Source: Candidatus Aminicenantota bacterium (GTDB lineage: Bacteria; Acidobacteriota; Aminicenantia; Aminicenantales; UBA8522). From it: a DNA stretch of 56,212 nt. The stretch is from positions 1 through 56,212 of the forward strand of contig JAFNEO010000041.1 in the NCBI GenBank assembly GCA_017886205.1, in the 5' to 3' direction. Positions 50,999 through 56,212 of the stretch are shown one piece after another. A program made the translations under genes and the position numbers. Below the pieces are notes generated by a model. It did no database searches. It was given only the letters and a program-made list of their open reading frames with translations, and was not told the origin of the DNA. Position 1 is the first letter of the stretch, and each line of letters opens with the position of its first letter.

Positions 50999-51772
50999 TT
51001 GACGAACGAAAAGAAACCTTCACCTTATGACTTTCCGGAGATCTATGACCTTTTATTCGAGTCGTTCGACTTCGACCTCCCATTCTGGATCAAAATCGCG
51101 CGCGGTGCGGACGGCCCTGTGCTCGAGGCCGGCTGCGGGACGGGCCGCGTGCTCCTGCGCCTGCTCGAGGCGGGGGTGGACGCAGACGGGTTCGACTTGA
51201 GCGGACCGATGATCGAGCGCTTCCGGGCCAAGGCCCGGGGGAGACGTTGGCGCAAAAGGGCGGTTGTGGCCGACATGAGAGAGTTCTCTCTGCCGCGCCG
51301 CTATGCGCGGGTGATCTGTGCCTTCAACGGCTTCGCCCACTGCGAGACGACGGAGGACCAGATCCGGGCGCTGCGATGTTTCTGCGAGCACCTTGAGCCA
51401 GGTGGGGCGCTCGTCCTCCACATGTCCTACCCGGGACCCAAGTATTGGATCGAGCCCGACGGTGTGCCGACCTTGGAGATCGAGGCCAGGAATCCCGCCA
51501 CCGGGAGGATGGTACAAATGTGGGACACCCGGACAAAAGACCCGGTCGCCCAACTCCAGCGGTCCGAGGTCGAGATTCGGGAAGTCGATGAAGCCGGACG
51601 GACGGCCGCCTCCCATCGCTCCGCGACTTCCCAGCGCTGGGTCTACCGCTTTGAGCTTGAGCTCCTCTTTCGGGCTGGGGGGTTCTCCCGTTGGACGATC
51701 TGGGGAGGCTTCGAAGGGAAATCCCTCTCCGATCCTCAAGACCAGATGATCGCCTGGGCCTGGAGGGATTGA
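50999..51772 (+). CDS. Class I SAM-dependent methyltransferase
   Basis: A 257-residue methyltransferase. SAM motif I is VLEAGCGTGRVLLRL (about 41-55), the acidic residue after motif II is in DGFDLSGPMI, and post-motif regions include VVADMREFSL and ALVLHMSYPGP. I chose TTG at 50999 since GGAAGGAG lies 8 nt upstream; the frame is open further but runs antisense into the DUF401 gene. The substrate cannot be told. Confidence 0.85.
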   Translation: MTNEKKPSPYDFPEIYDLLFESFDFDLPFWIKIARGADGPVLEAGCGTGRVLLRLLEAGVDADGFDLSGPMIERFRAKARGRRWRKRAVVADMREFSLPRRYARVICAFNGFAHCETTEDQIRALRCFCEHLEPGGALVLHMSYPGPKYWIEPDGVPTLEIEARNPATGRMVQMWDTRTKDPVAQLQRSEVEIREVDEAGRTAASHRSATSQRWVYRFELELLFRAGGFSRWTIWGGFEGKSLSDPQDQMIAWAWRD

Positions 51773-51783
51773 GGCCGGAGATA

Positions 51784-52710
51784 TCACCGCCTAGGTTCAG
51801 GAATGGAACGGGCAGGCGGAGGTGGGATTCGCCAGGATGCCAGGTGGTCTTCGAGGAGCGTGCGGGCGATCCTGATCAAGGCGGGCATCACTTCCTGCTT
51901 GGCCAGATCCACCCCTTTGACCGGCTTAACGAAGGAGACGTGGATATGGGTGCGGACGCTGCGCGGAAAGACCATCTGCTGGCTGAGCTGAAGAACTTCG
52001 GCCAGTTTCTGCCGCCGGGCCGGGCTCTTCCGAATTCTGACGATTGGATTCCGGACGAATTTTCGCGCCAGCACGCCGCTGGCGATTGTCACCTGAAGCC
52101 ATGATTCAGGAACCTGGCGGAGCATGATTTCCGCACTCCGGGACCAGTCTTGAATGGACTCCCAGGCGCCCGGGCTCACTTCCGGGTCGGGTTCCACATC
52201 GCCGTGGGCGAATATCAACAGCGAGCCGCCGCTTCGGAGATGCTCGATCGAAGCCCGCAGGGTCGCCGAGCGGCCTCCGGCTTCGGGGGGAACATAGATG
52301 AAATAGCGGCGGGCGGCCGAAAAGGCGCGGGTAAAGGGCACATCAGAGAGCAGGACTTTGAGGTCTTTCCTGGGGATACAGGACATGATGGCCACAGAAT
52401 CCAGGGCGCCGGGGTGGTTGGAGACAATTAGCAGCGGCCCGCCCGCGGGGATCAATTCCGTTCCCCGGGCGCTGACGGTCAACGAAAAATCAGTCAGGAT
52501 CCGGCGGGCGGCGCCGCTGATTCCTGAAGACTCGACTTCAGCGTCCGCGCGGGCGGCGATCCGCCCGAAGCGATCGGCCGGGCGTTTGACCAGCGGCCCC
52601 AGCAGACGGCGCATCACTCCGCTGCGACCGATCCCCAGGGCATAGCCGATCTCGTCGATAATCTTTTCCCTATAGACGGCCACTTCTTCTTGCCCTGATG
52701 GCGGGTTCAT
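51784..52710 (-). CDS. 1-acylglycerol-3-phosphate acyltransferase-like protein (PlsC family)
   Basis: A 308-residue protein with the acyltransferase H-x4-D motif in LLIVSNHPGALDS (H99, D104). A later LLIFAHGDVEPDPE replaces the usual FPEGxRS block, so the phosphate-binding site is atypical. A proline-rich tail closes the chain. It is 60 nt after the dehydrogenase gene on the same strand and convergent with the methyltransferase. Possibly an acyltransferase for an unusual lipid. Confidence 0.75.
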   Translation of the reverse strand: MNPPSGQEEVAVYREKIIDEIGYALGIGRSGVMRRLLGPLVKRPADRFGRIAARADAEVESSGISGAARRILTDFSLTVSARGTELIPAGGPLLIVSNHPGALDSVAIMSCIPRKDLKVLLSDVPFTRAFSAARRYFIYVPPEAGGRSATLRASIEHLRSGGSLLIFAHGDVEPDPEVSPGAWESIQDWSRSAEIMLRQVPESWLQVTIASGVLARKFVRNPIVRIRKSPARRQKLAEVLQLSQQMVFPRSVRTHIHVSFVKPVKGVDLAKQEVMPALIRIARTLLEDHLASWRIPPPPARSIPEPRR

Positions 52711-52770
52711 GGGTTTCCGCTTTTCGGCTCCTCCGGCTGGCGATATCCCGATGGAAGAGACCGGGTCAGG

Positions 52771-53823
52771 CTAGTCGGCGACCCGGATGAGGGCGCGTCG
52801 CCACTCCGGATGGCGTTCCGAGTCCTCCATTGCCTGCTGCAGATCTGCTAGGGAGTATTCGGCGTCAATCATCGATTGCGGAGCAATTGTCCCGTCCTCC
52901 AGAAGCCGGGCTGCCGCTTCCCAGTAGTTAAACCCGACCACAGCCTGTAGCGCGGCGTTTGACGGGCAGACAAGCGCGATCCCTTTCGCACGCAGTGGCT
53001 GATACAGAAGGTCGATTCGCTTGCGGGATGTGCCCATCAGCACGCAGACCGCCTGATCGTCCAGGGCCTCGACCAGGCTGTCGACGTCGCTGGCTCCGCA
53101 GCACTCCAGCGCCCCGGCCATCGGGCCGTATTGGCGCACGATGGCGCGGACGGCTTCGGGATCCCGCCCGTCCCGGCAGTCTATGCCTAGCTCACGAGCC
53201 GCTTCGATCTTCTGCCTTTCGATCTCCAGGCCGATCGGGCGCAGGCCATGCCGCTTCAGCAGCCAGGCGGCTAGGACTCCGATGAACCCCATGCCACGGA
53301 CCAGGACCGGGCGTGGCTCGCCGCGCCGATACGGCTCCGGCACGGCGATGTGCTGGAGATCTGCGGCCTCCCGCAACACGGGCATCGTGATTAAGTTTGG
53401 GTAGAACAGCGTCTGCACGTGGATCATGGCGACGGCCAACGGATCAGCGAAACAGACAGCCCGAGGGTCGCCGTGGTTCACGACCACGGCGCGGTCGGCG
53501 AGGGCGTATTCGGCGAAACACCTCATATCCCAATCGCGGTCCGCCACCAGGTTGATCCGGACCACCTGGTCGCCGACACGGACGCCGCGCACGTCGCGGC
53601 CGGCCTGAACCACCCGGCCGACGGCCTCGTGACCGTGGCTGCCCGGCGGCGCCGGGAGCGGATGGAGTTGGTTGAGAGTGTGCGAAAGCTTCCAGAAGGA
53701 GCTGTCGCTGCCGCAAATGCCCACGTGGGTGATGCGCACGAGCACCTGACGGTCATTCGGGACCGGCGTCTGGACCTCGACGATCCGGTACTCGCGCTCG
53801 CCCACAAGCTGGGCGGCCATCAT
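52771..53823 (-). CDS. Zinc-type medium-chain dehydrogenase/reductase
   Basis: A 350-residue MDR enzyme. Catalytic zinc ligands: C37 in GICGSD and the GSHGHE site (H65, E66). The GroES-like half ends near residue 150. The Rossmann half has VRGMGFIGVLAAWLLKRHG (GxGxxG), and acidic LEIER after it indicates NAD(H) preference. The four-Cys structural zinc lobe of ADH/TDH is missing. It lies 15 nt after the E2-like gene. Could be a sugar or polyol dehydrogenase; glucose dehydrogenases have a similar GCD loop. Confidence 0.85.
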   Translation of the reverse strand: MMAAQLVGEREYRIVEVQTPVPNDRQVLVRITHVGICGSDSSFWKLSHTLNQLHPLPAPPGSHGHEAVGRVVQAGRDVRGVRVGDQVVRINLVADRDWDMRCFAEYALADRAVVVNHGDPRAVCFADPLAVAMIHVQTLFYPNLITMPVLREAADLQHIAVPEPYRRGEPRPVLVRGMGFIGVLAAWLLKRHGLRPIGLEIERQKIEAARELGIDCRDGRDPEAVRAIVRQYGPMAGALECCGASDVDSLVEALDDQAVCVLMGTSRKRIDLLYQPLRAKGIALVCPSNAALQAVVGFNYWEAAARLLEDGTIAPQSMIDAEYSLADLQQAMEDSERHPEWRRALIRVAD

Positions 53824-53838
53824 CGAGGCACCTCCTTT

Positions 53839-54705
53839 TCAACTCAGCGTGAACGGATCGGGAAGGATCTCCGGCGGCGCCTCGAGTTTCTCGGGGTTCT
53901 CGATGAGGTCGGTCAGGAGGCCGATCGTGGCCGTGAAGTAGACGCCGTCGGAAATGCGTTCGTCGAGGCTGAACTTCAGGTCCATGACTTCCTCGACCTC
54001 GAGCTCGCCGCGATCGTTGACGACCGGTTCTTTTTTCCGTTGTCCGATGGTGACGAAGAACGGCGCATTCCCCCATTCATACAGATGGTGGAAAACCGCG
54101 TCGGCGCCGATACTGCCGAGGTTGGCCAGGAACGCACTCGTGTAGAGGGCGTCGCCTTTGATGAATGACGCCGGCAGCAGCCCGAAGTAGTCGAGAGTCC
54201 GCACCGCCCGGATGGCTAGGCGGATCAAGCTCCGGGGCAGCCGGGTCACGATGGCCGTCGCCGCCTCATCCCTGGAGGTACTGCTCTGTTTGGTCGCTTT
54301 AACGACAGACGTGACTTGCTCGACGACATCGGCAATGGTGGAACGCGGGTCGAAAGTAATCTTGACGGTGGTTTCGCTCGCCTCCTCGCTGAGCTCGCGC
54401 TTGACGACGAACGATAGGTCGATGGTCCGGCGCTGGTAGATGCGGTGGCCGACGACAAAGCGATTGGCTTCCGGCCGCAAGGCCAAAGTGCGGACACCCG
54501 CAGCCAGGACGACATGGAAGAGCGAAATCTTTTTCTCCCGGGCCGCATTGGCCTTGTCTAGCCAGGCCAGGGTTTTGCCTATCCTGAGGCGCTGGGAATG
54601 GTAGATCACCGACTCGGTGCGCGTCCGCATCAGGTAGGGGAACATTTTGCGGAAGCCGGGAAGCTTCCTCAGCCGGACGCCGTCACTGCGATCGCCGATG
54701 GCCAT
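53839..54705 (-). CDS. Stand-alone 2-oxoacid dehydrogenase E2-like (CAT-fold) protein
   Basis: A 288-residue protein similar to the catalytic domain of dihydrolipoyl acyltransferases, without lipoyl or E1/E3-binding domains. Features: an early RMRxx-like segment, ALYTSAFLANLGSIGADAVFHHLYEWGNAPFFVTIGQRKKEPVV, and a C-terminal DERISDGVYFTATIGLLTDLIENPEKLEAPPE. The active-site HxxxDG reads ERISDG: His is replaced by Glu, so normal acyl transfer is doubtful. It heads a three-gene group with the dehydrogenase and the PlsC-like gene. Confidence 0.78.
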   Translation of the reverse strand: MAIGDRSDGVRLRKLPGFRKMFPYLMRTRTESVIYHSQRLRIGKTLAWLDKANAAREKKISLFHVVLAAGVRTLALRPEANRFVVGHRIYQRRTIDLSFVVKRELSEEASETTVKITFDPRSTIADVVEQVTSVVKATKQSSTSRDEAATAIVTRLPRSLIRLAIRAVRTLDYFGLLPASFIKGDALYTSAFLANLGSIGADAVFHHLYEWGNAPFFVTIGQRKKEPVVNDRGELEVEEVMDLKFSLDERISDGVYFTATIGLLTDLIENPEKLEAPPEILPDPFTLS

Positions 54706-54729
54706 ACAGATTCTCTGGACCTTGCCAGA

Positions 54730-54759
54730 AATCTATCCCGATTCAAGGACTTGTGTCAA
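54730..54759 (-). promoter_or_regulatory. Promoter of the E2-like/dehydrogenase/acyltransferase group
   Basis: Minus-strand -35 is a perfect TTGACA (54754-54759), 18-nt spacer, -10 TAGATT (54730-54735). It lies in the 62-bp gap after the helicase gene. Confidence 0.65.
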
Positions 54760-54767
54760 CCCCAAAG

Positions 54768-56039
54768 TCAAGCTGGCGAAGTCAGGGGCTTCCGCTCCCA
54801 GCGCATTCCCGGTCGTTGGTTCCGTCCCGAATTTCTCTGAGGGGACCCGGAATTTTGGGGTCGGCGATGCGCTCTCATCTTGAGCTCATGCTCCAGGCCG
54901 TTGTCCGTAGCGAACAGGCTGGCCGCTGCCGTCTCGACGGGGATCTTCATCGCGATAAAGGACTCGATGTCATCGAGGTGCTTGCCGAATCTCTCGCAGG
55001 CGAAGGAAATAGCCTGGCCGGAGTTTCCGGCCCGGGCCGTCCGGCCGATCCGGTGGACGTAGTTTTCGATATCCTGAGGGAGGTCGTAGTTGATGACCAT
55101 TTCCAGGTCATCGATATGGAGTCCCCGCGCCGCGACATCGGTCGCCACGAGAAACGAGAACTTCCCGGCCATGAAGTCGTCGATGATCCGGAGCCTCTGG
55201 CTCTGGGGTAGGTCTCCCGACAAATGGCGTGCCCGAAAGCCGTTGAGCTCGAGCTTCTTGGCCAGCCGGGCGGCGCTGTGGCGCATGTTGGTGAAGATCA
55301 GGGCGTTGCGCGGCTTCTGCTGGTGGAGGATTCCGAGCAGCAGGTTGGCCTTGATGTGGCTTTTCACGTGGTAGAGCCTCTGGGTGATCGTATCCACGGT
55401 CAGCTGCTCCGGCGTGAGTTCGATGAAGGCCGGATGGTTCAGGTATTCGGCCGCGATCCTCCGCGAGACCCTGTTCAGGGTCGCGCTGAACAACATGCTC
55501 TGCCGGGCGCTGGGGGGGGCCATCCCGGCCAGCAATCTCTTGATGTCCGGCAGAAATCCCATGTCGAACAAGCGGTCGGCTTCGTCGATCACCAGCCACC
55601 CGACCTCCTTGAGCCGGAGATGGCCTCTCTCACTGAGGTCCAGCAGCCGGCCCGGGGTGCCGACGGCGAGGTCCACGCCCTTTTTCAGCAGGGCCAGCTG
55701 GCCGGGGTAGCCGACGCCCCCGAAAAAGCAGCCGACGGTGAAGTCGAGATGGCGGCTCAAGAGGCGCGCTTCGCCTTCGATCTGGACCGCCAGCTCCCGG
55801 GTGGGCACGATGATCAAAGCCCTTTTCCGCTGGGGAGTCGCCCTGCCGAGCATTCGCTCGAATATCGTGACCAGGAAGGCGGCGGTCTTGCCGGTCCCGG
55901 TCTGTGACTGGACGGCGGCATCCTTTCCCAGGAGTGTTTGGGACAGGGTCTGCTCCTGGACGGCCGTCATTTCCGTGTAGCCCCTCTCCGTGATTCCGCG
56001 GAGGAGGCTCGGATGCAGGTTCAATTCGTTAAAATACAT
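54768..56039 (-). CDS. DEAD-box ATP-dependent RNA helicase
   Basis: A 423-residue helicase. Motifs: Q motif region (MTAVQEQTL), I SQTGTGKT (K51), Ia PTRELAVQ, GG, TPGR, II VIDEADRLF, III SAT, IV LIFTNMR, V ATDVAARGLHIDD and VI HRIGRTARAG. A basic Arg/Asn/Pro-rich tail of ~40 residues follows, as in RhlE-type enzymes. It likely works in ribosome assembly or RNA turnover. The start ATG has AAGGAAA upstream. Confidence 0.93.
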   Translation of the reverse strand: MYFNELNLHPSLLRGITERGYTEMTAVQEQTLSQTLLGKDAAVQSQTGTGKTAAFLVTIFERMLGRATPQRKRALIIVPTRELAVQIEGEARLLSRHLDFTVGCFFGGVGYPGQLALLKKGVDLAVGTPGRLLDLSERGHLRLKEVGWLVIDEADRLFDMGFLPDIKRLLAGMAPPSARQSMLFSATLNRVSRRIAAEYLNHPAFIELTPEQLTVDTITQRLYHVKSHIKANLLLGILHQQKPRNALIFTNMRHSAARLAKKLELNGFRARHLSGDLPQSQRLRIIDDFMAGKFSFLVATDVAARGLHIDDLEMVINYDLPQDIENYVHRIGRTARAGNSGQAISFACERFGKHLDDIESFIAMKIPVETAAASLFATDNGLEHELKMRAHRRPQNSGSPQRNSGRNQRPGMRWERKPLTSPA

Positions 56040-56154
56040 TCATTTTCCTTTTAGTGAGAATCTCAACATGAGGGGATAATCGTCAGACGAATCACTTATT
56101 CGGGTGGGAAAAACAATTCGGTTTGACTATTTCCTACCAGATGTTCAAGATAGC

Positions 56155-56183
56155 ATTATACCAGAGGCGAGGCCCCAAAGCAA
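56155..56183 (-). promoter_or_regulatory. Promoter of the DEAD-box helicase gene, with a long leader
   Basis: Minus-strand -35 TTGCTT (56178-56183), 17-nt spacer, perfect -10 TATAAT (56155-56160). The leader would be about 110 nt, longer than elsewhere in the window. No gene is seen in 56040-56212. Confidence 0.75.
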
Positions 56184-56212
56184 GACCTCGCATTGAATCA
56201 TCTTATATGTAA

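Overview
The window is a gene-dense, GC-rich chromosomal segment from a diderm (Gram-negative) bacterium. Outer-membrane beta-barrels, an Oar/TonB-type barrel with a carboxypeptidase-regulatory N-terminus, a BamD-like lipoprotein and several lipobox proteins show the outer membrane. HspR control of dnaK, DUF507 proteins, a stand-alone H+-pyrophosphatase and a nuoA-I cluster would suit an Acidobacteriota-like lineage such as Aminicenantes. That placement is inference from gene content. No transposase, integrase, CRISPR array or rRNA was seen.

Layout. 1-1601 (+): end of a PKD/beta-barrel protein, a UUCG-loop terminator, rfbD. 1588-8078 (-): the translation cluster nusA-infB-DUF503-rbfA-nrnA-truB, then two DUF507 genes and a thioesterase, with a clear promoter before nusA. 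8153-10453 (-): K+-independent H+-pyrophosphatase with its own promoter. 10799-19614 (-): a long co-directional run of PASTA protein, rpe, sugar epimerase, BamD-like, beta-barrel, subtilase, recN, C_GCAxxG protein and miaB. 19792-20829 (+): threonine aldolase. 20826-26423 (-): Oar-like receptor, small barrel protein, membrane-bound Fe-S oxidoreductase. 26872-28272 (+): lpdA. 28381-30009 (-): a sulfatase-fold lipoprotein, divergent from nuoABCDEFGHI (30118-37579), a metallo-beta-lactamase-fold gene and malic enzyme. 39928-42961 (+): envelope cassette of helical lipoprotein, two YkuD L,D-transpeptidases and a secreted unknown. 43081-48176 (+): heat-shock operon dnaK-dnaJ-hspR-sigma-DnaC-like ATPase. 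48231-48558 (+): tRNA-Asn interrupted by a group I intron. 48594-56039: oxidoreductase-like protein, DUF401 permease, methyltransferase, acyltransferase, dehydrogenase, E2-like protein and DEAD-box helicase.

How the parts fit. nuo, lpdA, malic enzyme, the membrane Fe-S oxidoreductase and the pyrophosphatase make up an energy-metabolism theme. BamD, the barrels and the YkuD cassette concern envelope building.

The most notable signals are: (1) a 252-nt self-splicing-type intron placed inside the anticodon of tRNA-Asn(GUU); (2) an operon that looks like an outer-membrane-to-peptidoglycan tether, with an abundant-type helical lipoprotein ending in Lys next to two L,D-transpeptidases; (3) a HAIR-like HspR operator laid over a perfect consensus dnaK promoter; (4) complex I genes A-I without J-N; (5) two unexplained structured non-coding elements near 26.6 and 28.3 kb.
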